DNA of 64,000 bases from Heloderma charlesbogerti (taxonomy: Eukaryota > Chordata > Lepidosauria > Squamata > Helodermatidae), in contig JANEZZ010002882.1 of NCBI GenBank assembly GCA_026122225.1, positions 1,922,001 to 1,986,000 on the forward strand, written 5' to 3'. Shown here in pieces: positions 1-10,159 of the stretch. Numbering within the stretch: position 1 is the stretch's first letter; every line of letters starts with the position of its first letter. Position numbers and translations under genes: made by a program. The notes under the pieces are model-generated. The model searched no databases. It was not told where the DNA came from and was given only the letters and a program-made list of their open reading frames with translations.

Positions 1-515
1 GTATCTTTTTCCTCCACCTGAGTAGACTCCTGGAGTTAGATCCTTCGGGCAGCCAAACAGGTGCTTCTGCCATTCTGGGCTTCCCACCAGGTCCACTGTC
101 ACCTTTGGTGTAATGGGCCAGGGGTGTGTGAGGGGGGAGGCTCAGGGATGGGATCATGGGGCATTATTGGGGGGCCCTGAGATGGGCTCCTCAGGCTGCC
201 CCTCACCTCCTTTGGGCTTTCCTACACATCAAGGCTCCCCAACAGGGCTCCTGAGGGCACAGGTGCGCCCACAAAGAGGTTAATGGCGCCCTCGTGGTGA
301 TTTCTAAGTATACAAGGCATGTCTGATAACTTTCTGGTTGCTCTATATTTTTAAGTGTACGGACTTGGTTTCTCCATAATTTTTAGTGTATGTACCTCAG
401 CTTGCAGTTTTGACAAGCCCCCTTGCTCTCTGATTGGCCAAGTCTAGCTCTTCAGTTGGAATAGGGTTCTCTGCAGCCTCCTCCTCCAAAGAGGTCACTC
501 TCCAGGGTCTGGGTC
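1..515. other. No gene recognised
   Basis: No coding frame, RNA gene or named repeat could be supported. The stretch is unique-looking with short CT- and AG-rich runs. Confidence 0.5.
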
Positions 516-613
516 GGATGGAATCCTGAGATATGGCCAGCCACACCTGCTGGGGATGATGGGAGTTGTAATCCAACACATATGGAGGGCACCAGGCTGG
601 GAAAGGCTGTTCT
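516..613 (+). repeat. Half copy of TA-flanked palindromic MITE
   Basis: Contains the words gatgatgggagttgtaatcc and ctggagggcaccaggctggg-like sequence (here atggagggcaccaggctggg) that recur more than ten times in this window as the right arm of a ~120-140 bp palindrome. The left arm is missing or decayed. Reverse translation of this arm gives the recurrent peptide MLDYNSHHP, which explains a 60-codon minus-strand frame here; it is not a gene. Confidence 0.7.
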
Positions 614-943
614 ACCCACTGATAAAAGATTTCATAGGCTGGGAGATCCCAGCAATGGAACTGACTGCTGCCTGTTAGGAGAGCTCAAAAGGGCACTCTA
701 ACAGAGCCAACAGCACTCTCCTGTTGTCATAGCACATTGCTTCTGAGCATGGGGGGTTCCACGAAGCCATTGCCCAATCCCCCTTTAATGCCACGGAAGA
801 GAGCATCCATCGCCAAACCTTGCAGCAGCAAGTTCCATAAGTTAATCCGGCACTGAATGAAAGAAAGAAGTTCTCTCTTTTGTATGTCCCAAGTCTATGA
901 GCGATCCATTTCATGGTGCAACTTGCATTCTGGTATTATGAGA
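614..943. other. No gene recognised
   Basis: A 79-codon minus-strand frame crosses this stretch but shows no domain, no codon bias that I can see and no splice context. I see nothing else. Confidence 0.5.
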
Positions 944-1102
944 GAGGGCTGGATGCGCCTGATCTCAACAGCTAAGCAGGGTCAGCCCTGGTGAATCCTT
1001 GGATGGGAGACCGCCTGGGAATCAGGCTTCCTGCATTGAGCAGGGGGTTGGACTCGATGGTCTTGTGGGCCCCTTCCAGCCTCCAGCCCTATGATTCTAT
1101 GA
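944..1102 (+). repeat. 5S rRNA-derived SINE with CR1-like tail
   Basis: Positions about 955-1021 closely match the second half of vertebrate 5S rRNA, including gctaagcagggtc (A box) and tggatgggagaccgcctggg (intermediate element and C box), the internal RNA polymerase III promoter. From about 1042 the sequence changes to ggttggactcgatggtc and ends in ccttccag...atgattctatgag, a CR1-type LINE 3' end. A 5S head on a LINE tail is the architecture of 5S-derived (SINE3-class) retroposons; the CR1-like tail implies CR1 machinery moved it. The first ~45 nt of the 5S gene are missing or unrecognisable, so it is not a functional 5S gene. Confidence 0.85.
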
Positions 1103-2225
1103 GATTAAAAAAACCAACCCACTTCTCTCTGTCCACTTCGTGTGATTTTTACAAAACACGGGACTCATTTCATTCTGTTCTCTGTGAATTAATTTTCAGA
1201 ATTTTGCTTGGGCAATTGCAGGATTGGCTCTTTGACTTACAGTCACTCAGCATTCTTTGTTACAGAGTACTCATCATACCCTGATAATGATAAGGATGAT
1301 GATGATAATAGTAATGTGTTCAGTATACTATTCCTAAAGTGTATTTATTTCAAGTAGAAGGAATGGTACGCATATTCCGAGTTTCCAAATTAGTGTTTCT
1401 GAATAATGGATTGTCTTTTTCTTTTCTTTTTTAATTCTTCTGCTGCCTCATCACTGATGTTCTAACAATGGCTATCAAAATAGCAGCGGCATACCCCGCC
1501 AAGTGGGAATGGAGTTTAGGCACTCCGTCTTCATGTGTCAAAATGTTGAACGACAGCCCCCTCCTCCCAGCCCTCCAGGGATCTGCGGGAGTTGTTAGTC
1601 AAGTAGCATTGGAGGCTGGCAAAGAGAGGGCAGTGCAGCTTCAGTGCAGTCAGAGAGCAAGAGAAGAGCCAGGCAGAAGCCCCAGTTTCATCACAGTCTA
1701 TTTCAGCATTCGTTGTTCTTCCAGGACAATGAGCAGAACAAACAATGGATGTACCACAACAGATGTTGGCTGGAGTGATTCCAAGGACCGATTCAAACAA
1801 CCACATTTTTACAGTGACAAAGTCAATCTGAGTGGATTTTGTCTTAGTGCTGGGCTGCACGTCACTGTATACCCAGGAGCTGAGATGCAACGGCTGGCAG
1901 GATTGGGACCTGAGTTTGATGGGGTGGCGAGACAACATCGGTTGCGTGCCTGGGTGTGGAGCTGGGAAAGCAGTCCCAATCAAGATGTTGAAGCAGAACC
2001 AGAGCAAAGGGCTTGGGTGTGTCTCAAGTTGAAGCCAGGTAGACAGTCTGAACAACAACCAGTACCATAGCCAATGAGGTGAGGTGAGGTCAGGAGGAGC
2101 CAGGCAGTGTTGTCGTAGGATGTCAGAGGTGAGTTGTCTGAGTCAGAGACAGGAACCAAATGTTAGATCTGAGCAGTCAAGCCAGGAGTCGGGGAAAAGA
2201 ACAACCCGACAGAACAAGACAAAGA
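1103..2225. other. No gene recognised; short (GAT)n near 1297-1312
   Basis: Open frames of 200 codons (1468-2070, plus) and 175 codons (1531-2058, minus) overlap each other. Neither shows a recognisable domain, repeat pattern or compositional signature of coding sequence; I treat both as chance. A short gatgatgat run is present. The 2080-2110 part has a small gaggt tandem run. Confidence 0.45.
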
Positions 2226-2393
2226 AGGGACCATTGCTCAATGACAGAGCACATACTTTGCAAAAAGAAGGTCCCAGGTTCATCTCCAGCACCTCCAGAC
2301 CCATGGCTGAAACTCTAGAGAGCCATAGCTAGTCAGAACAGAGTTTGGTGGACTAGTGATCTGACTCAATAGAAAGCAATTTCCTATGTTCCT
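2226..2393 (+). repeat. tRNA-derived SINE
   Basis: The head gctcaatgacagagcacatactttgc...gaaggtcccaggttcatctcc resembles a tRNA with a degraded A box and a B box (ggttcatctcc). The tail ...ctgactcaatagaaagcaatttcctatgttcct matches the tails of the SINE copies at 17489-17687 and 27511-27705. Diverged relative to the 17.5 kb copy. Confidence 0.75.
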
Positions 2394-2430
2394 AACCAAA
2401 ACCCTGGCCTGAACAGGAAGGCTCAGTAGC

Positions 2431-2682
2431 CAGGGCCGGCCCTACCAGTGGGCAGAGTGAAGTGGCTTCCTCAGGTGGCCACAGGGTGTTGGAGGAGAGA
2501 ACTGTATGCCATGTGGCCTGCCCTACACCCCCTAAGTTAGCCTGTCACCTTCAGACAAGGTGACAGGATGCTGTGTTGAAGAAAGATTGAACTGCCGGTC
2601 TGGTCGGCTTTTGTACATGGAATGGGAGGGGGTGTCATCCTGTTCTTTGGCTTAGGCAGCAAAATGTCTGGGGCTGGCCCTG
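2431..2682. mobile_element. Non-autonomous DNA element with CAGGGCCGGCCC termini
   Basis: Starts cagggccggccc and ends gggctggccctg, so the two ends are inverted repeats matching at 11 of 12 positions. Termini of the form CAGGG are typical of hAT elements. The flanking 8 bases (tcagtagc and cctggaac) do not form a convincing target duplication, so the borders or the class could be wrong. No coding capacity. Confidence 0.5.
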
Positions 2683-2855
2683 CCTGGAACCTTGAATGGT
2701 TCAACAGAAAGTAACACTGGCACACAGCCCAGGAGGCTCCAGGTTCGAATCGTCCTTAACAAGCCTGCCGCTTTCTCAAGTCTTATGAACATGCTTGAAT
2801 TGGTCTCATGAATGCTCCTACATGCATTCCAGTCCATGATATATCGTGTCCTGAC

Positions 2856-3747
2856 TAGAGATATAAAATTTCTGGAAATTTTGAGGCCATGGAAAAAAAG
2901 GGTTCCCCCCCCCCATTTTTTTCAGGAAAAAACAGAAATGTTGGAAACAATTGAAAAATAAGCATTACTTATTTTTTTAGCGCTCCTTCCAGATCTAAGC
3001 CTTCCCCAACCTCATGCCCTCCAGATATTTTGGACTTCAGCTCCCATCAGCCTCAGGCAGCATGGTCAACGGTCAGGAATGCTGGGCACTGTAGTCCAAA
3101 ACATCTGGAGGGCACCAGGTTGGGGAGGGCTGCTTTAGGAACATACAGCAGCCTTTCTCTTCCTAAAGTTATTTTACGTATGACTTAGTTTGCTCATAAG
3201 ATTATTATGAATAAAACTTTAAAAAGTAAACTGAGTTAGTGTACTTGTAATTATTGTCTGAATGGATTAGAGCTACATTAAATGACTGCTACAGCATCAG
3301 AAACAGAGGAGTCTATAGAACAAAACCCAAACGGTTAAGAATGCACAAGGTGACTCTATTCACATGTTGGGAAACTGAGCATAAATGTCTATCAGTAAAA
3401 TATACTTTAGATCAATAATTTTAATAAGGAATGAAAGAACTAACTATGCTGGGAATCTTACAGAGAGGATTGAAACCCCCCCCTCCCCGGCTTCATTATT
3501 TCCAGATATTTCACATCTCTAGTCTTCCTATAAATGTCTTCCTATTGCATAGTTTTTAGAAATCCTTGGGGGGCGGGGAGTAAAGCCTGGGTAACAATAT
3601 ATAAATGACTTATATTCTAAAAGAAAATATTTCATAATCCAAAACTGTTCAGTTTTTCCCATTTTTCACTAAAAAAATGGTCCTTTGAAAAAAAAATGGA
3701 ACCCCCCCCCCATTTTTCCAGTTTTTTTCTGGGCTTTCACATCTCTA
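2856..3747. mobile_element. hAT-type element with perfect 8-bp target duplication, composite
   Basis: The 8 bases gtcctgac occur at 2848-2855 and again at 3748-3755. The ends between them are inverted repeats: tagagatataaaa at the left and tttcacatctcta at the right. An 8-bp duplication with this terminus fits the hAT superfamily. Inside, a second copy of the right terminus (tttcacatctctag) ends near 3522, and a palindromic MITE sits at 3000-3136, so the element is composite or nested. Poly-C runs near both ends and A/T-rich interior; no transposase frame. Confidence 0.75.
3000..3136. repeat. TA-flanked palindromic MITE nested in hAT element
   Basis: Left arm ccttccccaacctcatgccctccagat and right arm atctggagggcaccaggttggggagggc (each more than 20 bases, given here by their overlap only in part) are inverted repeats around ggactwcagctcccatcag-like centres. 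TA is found at both outer borders, consistent with a Tc1/mariner-like target preference, but that is inferred. No coding capacity. Confidence 0.75.
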
Positions 3748-3767
3748 GTCCTGACAGACTAGAAGGG

Positions 3768-4057
3768 AGTAGTGATGGCCACCAGTTTGGATGGCTGTAA
3801 AAGGGGGTTAGACAAATTCCTGGAGGAGAAGGCTACCAGTGGCTGCTGGTCCTGATGGCTCTGTGCCACCTCCAGTGCCAGAGGTGGTGGGCCTGTGTAC
3901 GTCAGTTGCTGGGGAACATGGGTGGGAGGGTGCTGTTGTGCTCATGCCCTGCTTGTGGGTTCCTGGTCGACAGCTGGTTGGCCACTGTGTGAACAGAATG
4001 CTGGACTAGATGGACCCTTGGTCTGATCCAGCAGGGCTCTTATTCTGTTCTTACGAC
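3768..4057 (+). mobile_element. CR1-like LINE 3' end
   Basis: Reads through the last codons of a LINE ORF2 (gatggccaccagtttggatgg, MATxLDGxKRGLDKF-like) into a 3' UTR with tgggtgggagggtgctgtt, ggccactgtgtgaacagaat and the terminal ggtctgatccagcagggctctt followed by a ttcttacg run. Seven copies of this 3' end are in the window. The full-length form at 34547 extends upstream with a jockey/CR1-type C-terminus, so I place it in the CR1/L2 group without being sure which. Confidence 0.75.
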
Positions 4058-4595
4058 ATTGCTGCCTAAATTGGTTCTCACAGGAAATGCTATGTAGTAG
4101 AATTACACTACAACTTTTATGGATAATTTGCAATGAAGTGAGGCCAGGGTGTTTTGTGCTGGTTTTGGAGAATTCTGTGTTCCCAATAGACCACAAGGAC
4201 AGGGTTAAACAGGAGAAGGTGGAGAGCTAAAAACTAGATAGTCTTTTTTGGAAGAGTTTTCATCTAGCCAATGGTGCTGATTTTCAAGGTGATGCTGTTT
4301 ATTTTTCAATATAAAATTATGGTGTGGGGCATTAGGACCTCTGCTAAGCTGTACTAATTTGTATTTGGCCATGGCCAGGTCAGTGTGGCATCAGAGTACA
4401 GACTCATGCAGTGCCACACACATCGTTGGAATCAGCGCAGGAGACTGGTATGGGTATTCAAATCAAAATTTAGCACCACACCTCGTTAGGTTTGAAGACG
4501 AGACCCACAAGATATCTTTTTTTCTGCTCACATCACGGTGAGCACCAGTATGATTTTTACCCCCCCCCCCACTTCAAGAGTGCTCTGCCCTCATG
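4058..4595. other. No gene recognised
   Basis: Nothing beyond short frames and a poly-C run at 4560. AT-rich around 4290-4330. Confidence 0.45.
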
Positions 4596-4810
4596 AAGCC
4601 GCTTATTATTTATTATTATAAAAAAACCATGAACATGAAAATTACAAACACACACACCAACACCAACAGCAAATGGTTTTTAAGCGCCAAATGCAAGACT
4701 GGAATAAATATTCCCTCTGGGTTTTTTTAAAAAGCCAGCAGTGAAGGATCTATATGTATCTCCCTGGGGAAGGAGTTCCAAAGGAGTGGAGCCACCACTG
4801 AGAAGCTCTC
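4596..4810 (-). mobile_element. L2-type LINE 3' end fragment
   Basis: On the minus strand the order is the end of the L2 ORF (agagcttctcagtggtggctcc, about codons for AFSVVAP-like sequence; gaactccttccc, NSLP) followed by an A-rich 3' UTR and a (taat/aata)n tail. The same order is seen in the well-preserved L2 copy at 40377-41165. Heavily decayed. Confidence 0.6.
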
Positions 4811-5764
4811 ACTATATGCATATAATGTAGCCTTCTTTGAACACTGTGTCATGCAGGCCAGGTATGGCACTATTTTCTCTCTGGCTTGGAGTTCTAAATT
4901 ATAACAGCAGCGTATGTTAAGTTACCTGTTTCTTTAAAGAAGGGATGTGGCCAAAGAGGGGGAAGTTGTTGCAAGTGAGTGTGGTTAGGGGAGAAGGCGT
5001 GGAGCAAGAAAACCAAGATACGTCCCCCCCCGCCGATATTGTTGGAGGGTTCGAAGCCACTTTTTATATAGGCTAATAATCTGATGAAATAGGAGGAGGA
5101 GGAAGGAAGGGACAGTAAAGTAAAGTTTATTGTTCAGAAGAATTTAACCCCAATCTCAAACAGCTCTTTGCTTATGAATATGTAACATTTCTTGTTAGAA
5201 AGTCCAGCTGTTTCTATGTTGTGTATCAAGTTTATAGCTCCTTCATTCCATTCTTACCAAGAAAAGGGCAGTTTGATTCCATTCTTAAGATAAAGAGCCA
5301 TCGCCTGGGGAACGGCAGGTGAAAAGTCAAGGGTGCCCTTGAAAAAGATTGAGGCAGTAAATCTACAAGCAAAAACAAAACAAAAAGGGAGTTGTGGCTG
5401 GAGTGAAATAAAATAAAATATGATTGATTGTTATCATGCTGTTCTAAACCTTTCTTTCCCTGAAAGAAAAAAAAACATTGAAGAATAACAGCAGACTCTC
5501 AAGAATTGGCAGCCCCCACCCTACCCCGAGGTCATAGCCAGCCCGATTCTGTGTTTTTAGGCATTTGGGGGCCCTGTTGTCAAAACCAGCTCCTTCCAAA
5601 GGGTTCAGTATTGCAAAACCAAACTTTGCTCTGGTTTGTGCTCACAATTAAGAACTTGCACAATGGACTGACAGACTGGCCCACTGTGAAGCAGGGGAGC
5701 AGAGTCAAAATGGTGGCATCATGGTGGGATGTCGGCACACAACCTTTTGGACAGTTTGGGCCCT
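4811..5764. other. No gene recognised
   Basis: No coding, RNA or repeat signature that I can name. An 86-codon plus frame at 5506-5766 has no recognisable feature. Confidence 0.45.
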
Positions 5765-6055
5765 GATTTATTATTTTGTTATTACACTGGCTTACGTACC
5801 ACTTTCCAGTGAACTATCAAAGTGGTTAACAGAATGATAATATAACCATAAAAATATAACCATAAAAATGCAGTAAAGTAACCACTGATTGGCAATAAAA
5901 CAAATAACTCTACTGGCTGGGTAGGGAAAGGCTTTCCTCAGGGAAAGGCTGCATAAAGAGTAGGGTCTTAAGCAGATGTCTGGATTTCAAAACTGAAGAC
6001 GCCTGTCTAATGTTAATAGGAAGCGTGTTCTAGAAGTGAGTGCTGCAACCCTAAA
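5765..6055 (-). mobile_element. L2-type LINE 3' end fragment
   Basis: Minus-strand remnant: gcactcacttctagaacacgcttcc (ORF end), aaggcctttccc-like and a long A/T-rich tail ending in (aat)n at 5765-5785. Matches the arrangement of other L2 tails here. Confidence 0.55.
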
Positions 6056-6111
6056 CGGTTTATTTATTTGCATAACTGCTTGTTTTGTGGATTTGTGGCA
6101 TAATATTTGTA

Positions 6112-6228
6112 GGGCGCAATCCTATGCATGTTTAGACAGGAAAAAGTCCTACAACTCTCAGTATGCTGGCTGGGGAATGCTGGGAGTTGTAGGACTTTTT
6201 CTGACTAAACATGCATAGGATTGCACCC
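6112..6228. repeat. Palindromic MITE (GGGCGCAATCCTATGCATG termini)
   Basis: Almost the whole element is one inverted repeat: gggcgcaatcctatgcatg at the left and catgcataggattgcaccc at the right, with inner arms aaaaagtcctacaactc/gagttgtaggacttttt. Flanks are gta and tta, so a 3-bp TTA-like duplication is possible. A second copy is at 53214-53349. Confidence 0.75.
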
Positions 6229-6231
6229 TTA

Positions 6232-6683
6232 GAGCGCAATCCCATGGGGATAGGTGGCTGCCTCCGAACTCGGAGGTGACTGCCTATCCAATGCAGGGCA
6301 GGAGAAGTACAGAGGGGATCGTCCCCTCTGTGGTTCAGCCACTCTGCATTTGCGGCTAGACAGACGATTTTGGCTGTCTAGCCACTGAAAGGCAGAGTGG
6401 GGGAGGCGGCTGCCAGACAACACGTAGGATGTGTTGTAGGGGCATTTCTGCCTTCAACGTCCCGGAATGCACCACAGAGTGCCCTGTATTGGCCGCTCTG
6501 CGCTCCTCTTCTGAGCACGGAGCATGGGGCTGTTCCGAGCCACCTGCAAGGCAGTGCAGGAGGGGGGTGGGAAGGTCGGTTCTCTGGGAACCAACCTTGG
6601 AGTGTGGGCTCCAAGGTTGGTTCCTGGAAACCAACATATCCTATGGCCGTCTAGCCGCTGACTAGCAGCCATAGGACGCTCCC
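6232..6683. mobile_element. Fold-back element with TTA flanks (PIF/Harbinger-like?)
   Basis: Flanked by TTA at 6229-6231 and 6684-6686. Ends are imperfect inverted repeats (gagcgcaatcccatgg / ccataggacgctccc). The interior has at least three perfect hairpins: 6310-6330 (cagagggga stem), 6354-6383 (ggctagacag stem, 10-base loop) and 6589-6622 (aaccaaccttggag stem, 6-base loop). TTA duplications are a PIF/Harbinger mark, but without a transposase the class is inference. Abuts the previous palindrome directly. Confidence 0.55.
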
Positions 6684-6686
6684 TTA

Positions 6687-7082
6687 ATATATTAAAGACA
6701 TACATATTAAATACATATTGAAAACTATTACAGCTCTTGGATTTGTTTTCTAAAAGACCATCACAACTACATACAAGTTCAGCGCATATATAACACTGAT
6801 TGACATATTTATTACCTGGTTTTGAATCAGTTCATTCACATATGTAGCTATGGCCATAGTTAGGATGGACATTGGTGGGGTGGGGGCCAGAAAGGAAGAA
6901 TTTGGTTTCAGGGTATAACTATAATAATTCTAGTTATGGCACACTTAGCATTTGGACTTGCACCCCCCCATCTATATTTTTCTCGGGAGGTTTCCTGCAC
7001 TTTCTATCAAAACATCTGGAGCTGACAAAATATTGCAAGACAGGCACAACGGGTGTTTGATGGTGGCTTTCGTGTTGCTGGT
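6687..7082. other. No gene recognised
   Basis: AT-rich, no repeat that I recognise and no coding signal. Confidence 0.45.
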
Positions 7083-7205
7083 ATTTTGCTTCTTATTTAT
7101 TTATTTTTATTTATTTATTATTAAATTTATTAATCGCCCATCTGGCTGGTCACCCAGCCACTCTGGGCGATGTACAACATACAATAAAAACAGTTTAAAA
7201 CAATA
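7083..7205 (-). mobile_element. L2-type LINE 3' tail
   Basis: Minus strand. Carries cgcccatctggctggtcacc and agccactctgggc with a (TTTA)n run, nearly identical to the 3' end of the L2 copy at 40377-41165 (first 70 bases). Only the terminal part remains. Confidence 0.8.
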
Positions 7206-7537
7206 AAATTCTTAGACTCTATCTGCTGCAGACAGAACTGAAGATTCCTGTGTATATGTGCTGTCTATTATATGGAATGTCTGCAAAAGGCCATTTACTT
7301 TCTGATGGGGAAGAACAGAATGTTCAATGAGTTTCAGAAACCCTTTCATAATTAAACACAGACTTTAAATTCTGGGGGTTAAAAAAATAAATAAAAATAG
7401 TGTCTGTTCTCTGTCATTTTTAAAGAAGAGAAAATGATGGGATCGTTCTCTTAAACATAAAAGAAAAGCTGTCAGCATGTGTGGTACACGTACAACAGAA
7501 TCCACCAAGACATTTTTCTGCACAAGGTTGTTACATT
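7206..7537. other. No gene recognised
   Basis: No feature supported. Confidence 0.45.
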
Positions 7538-7745
7538 TTCATCCCACCTTATTCACTAGAACTCAGGGTGGTGTAAATGGCTCTAATCTCCCCCCCCACC
7601 CCAGCACCATTTCATCCTAGCCACAATCCTGTGCAGTAGGTTAGCCTAAGAAAGAGTGACTGGTCCAAGGTCACCCAGTGAGTTTTATGGCTGAGTTTGG
7701 ATTTGAACCCATGTCTCCTGGGTCCTTGTCCAACACTCTAATGAC
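7538..7745 (-). repeat. MIR-like tRNA-derived SINE
   Basis: Minus strand: tRNA-like head (tctaatccaaactcagcc region with a B box of ggtttgaaccc type read as gatttgaacccatg on plus), a core with gtcacccagtgagttttatgg and a tail ggtaggttagcctaag...atcccacctt. Same layout as the better copies at 11942-12182 and 13380-13589. Contains an internal poly-C insertion near 7590. Confidence 0.7.
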
Positions 7746-7973
7746 AACACTGGACAAGCAACCTTGACTGGGGGCCTCCCGAGCTGTTTTGTTGCCTGAA
7801 AAGTCCAAACACCCCACCCTCAAAACCACCCTCGTTAACACAAATCCCTGCAAGCTTTGCTTTGCTGAATCATCAGATTAAGGGTGCATCCTGTCCAGCA
7901 TCCTGTTTGCAACAGCTCTAGCCAGATGTCTCTGGGTCATTTGCACAAAGGTGGCAAAGTCTTCCCCTATGGC

Positions 7974-8107
7974 AGGATTCCCCAGCCCAGGACCCTCCAG
8001 ATGTGTTGGGACTGCAACCCCCAGCATCCCCCAGCCAGCCATGCTGGGGGATGCTGGGAGTTGCAGTACAACATATCTGGAGGGTGCTAGGTTGGATGAG
8101 CCTGCTC
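7974..8107. repeat. TA-flanked palindromic MITE
   Basis: Complete inverted-repeat copy: ctccagatgtgttgggactg on the left and acaacatatctggagggtgc on the right around agcatcccccagccagcc/atgctgggggatgctggg. Outer borders read TATGGCAG and, on the other strand, TAGAGCAG, supporting a TA target site. Confidence 0.8.
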
Positions 8108-8505
8108 TACTGCTTGCTTCCAATTGTTTGTTTCCCCTCGACATGAAAGGCCAATTTAGCTATTGTTCCTAATAGAAGCTTCCAGATTTGTTCCCCATGA
8201 ATTTCATTTTAGTGGGGCTTATGTAGAAGACCTTCCCTAGTGGATTGGGCCCAATGCTCAGAGCTGCCCATCTCCAACCACACTGTTACCCTTAAGGACA
8301 CCCAACATCTGGCCCCTGGGGTGGCCCCTCACTCAGCCCCATGGTAATACTGCCCCTGGAAATGCCTTCTGGAGAACTCAAATCCTTGCTCATTATTTGG
8401 GGTCATTTTAGTTGGTCTTCATGAAGTAGGTATTGCCCTACTGTGACTTTGATTTTTTCTTCTTCAGTTGGACCAATACATCCTGCCCCATCTTCTGTCT
8501 GAAGT
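8108..8505. other. No gene recognised
   Basis: No feature supported. Confidence 0.45.
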
Positions 8506-8730
8506 AGGGATGAGGGAGAAATGTGTCTGGTTTGCCTTTTAATGCAAACATACCTAATTTTGCACTTTGGAACCAATAGGCAAACGACACTCAGCTATTC
8601 CTCGAAATCCACACTTCTCCAAATGTTGCAATGCAGTTTCTCCAATCAAAGCATATGTACAACAATAGGTATTTTAGGCAAAATTGCACAAAAAATGCAA
8701 GCTTTAAAGCACTAGTTCTCAAAGTTCGAG
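8506..8730 (+). mobile_element. Possible hAT-derived fragment
   Basis: Begins agggatgagggagaaatgtg and is followed by an A/T-rich interior rich in gcaaaatt/gcacaaaaa words, like the hAT elements at 9728 and 50802. I could not find a matching right end or target duplication. Confidence 0.3.
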
Positions 8731-9727
8731 ATGAACCAAACTTAAGACTCGAAAAATGAGAACCCAAGAGAAGCTGAAACGGACAGATCCGTCTATCCCG
8801 GCCTGAATGGGACAGAGACCCCCCCTCCCCCTGGGTTTCCGAGTCTCTCCCGAGAGCCGAGCAGCCCCAGGCAGCCTTGGAGATGTGGTGAATTCTCCAC
8901 ACCCGGCTGCTGGCATGACTGTCATTCTTTTCAAGCCTATACCCGGCAACCGACCTCTCCCAGAGAGTGCTAAAGGCAATCCTTTAATCCTTTCCTCTCA
9001 GCACCAACTGAAGAAGAGGAGCACAGAGGATCCAAACACAAACTCGAGCATGACCTCACCCTGTGTTGCCCCGGTTCCAGAGGTCAGAAGCACCAATCAG
9101 CTTTCCCAGCATGTCTCTGCTCTTGGCAGGGGAGTTTGCTGTAGGCCAAAGCTGGGGCAAATGCTCGCTAAACTTGTTCCGCTCTGAATGATGCTCCACA
9201 CTCCACAGAGAAACAGGCGCATTGCTGAGATTCCAGCACAAAATAAAGCATTCTATGCATGGCGTATTCCTTTTTGGATTTAGAATGCACTTTCTAGATT
9301 TTTATGGCTGTTCTTATATATCTTTATATTTATCTACCTTTGTGCCATTTGTCATTTTGTATTGTATCTCATTCTTAAGCTATAATAAATATCACCTTTC
9401 TCTCCTCTCCCTAGCAGAGAGGTCTGCCTGAATCACCTCATGCTGATGTGTGAGGGGGAGGAGTCAAGCTGCAGTGCTCTGCCCCACCACATGTCACCCA
9501 AGTTGCATGTTTTGTGGTTGTGTGAAGGGACCGTACAGCTCAGCCGCACAAGGGCGGAGCTGATTAGCCCAGGAACCCCTGTCAGGTGGAGGAGAGGTAC
9601 GTCCGTGGGTCAGGATGCACACAGGGCCCCCTCACATGGCCGACGGACAAACAGATGGATGATAGTGTATGTAGGGGGGATGTGGCCATTGTGTGTTACC
9701 AGAAGAAGGGGCAATAGAGTGTGATCC
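8731..9727. other. No gene recognised
   Basis: A 126-codon plus frame at 8807-9187 shows no domain. Composition shifts from GC-rich (8780-9200) to AT-rich (9230-9420). Nothing further supported. Confidence 0.4.
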
Positions 9728-10159
9728 TAGGGATGTACTTCTGTAAAATCTGTTCCATCTGCATTCCATGGCCTATCAGGTGCCTTTTGTTCCATTGTCC
9801 TCTCAGTGATGGAACTGGATTTTTTTCCAGTTTCCCAGATTTGCTCAAATTCGCATTTGTGCAAATTCGTACTTGCAAAAATACGCAAATCCCTTCAAAA
9901 CGGGCAAAACCCTCCTAAATGCACATATTTATGTTTTAGCCTATGGGTGAGATGTGCATTTTCAGCCAGTTTTTTTTTTTAAATCTCTATTTTTCTATAA
10001 AGAATTTTGCATAAAATTCCAGAAAGTAAAAAAACCAGTCTGCAAGTTCATGGAATCCATGCGACTCAGGAAATGCTAGTCTGCTGTGGAATTCATGGGT
10101 CAGGTTCATAGATATCCAAACTCATATGATTCCATAGCGGATTTCCTCCAGCATCCCCA
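9728..10159. mobile_element. hAT-type non-autonomous element
   Basis: Flanked by tgtgatcc (9720-9727) and tgggatcc (10160-10167), an 8-bp duplication with one mismatch. Left end tagggatgtac and right end agcatcccca are inverted repeats of the AGGGATGT type also seen at 50802-51144. Interior is A/T-rich with gcaaattcg words and no coding capacity. Confidence 0.65.

Noticed and set aside
276..291. CTCF-like ggcgccctcgtggtga
   Set aside because: Needs an internal 1-2 base gap to fit the consensus, unlike the site at 46392.
955..1021. Functional 5S rRNA gene
   Set aside because: First third of the gene is missing and a CR1-type tail follows.
1468..2070. 200-codon plus frame overlapping a 175-codon minus frame
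   Set aside because: No domain, no repeats or transmembrane pattern, and equal openness on both strands; chance in moderately GC-rich DNA.
6112..6228. miRNA precursor hairpin
   Set aside because: It is a full transposon palindrome with a second copy at 53214.
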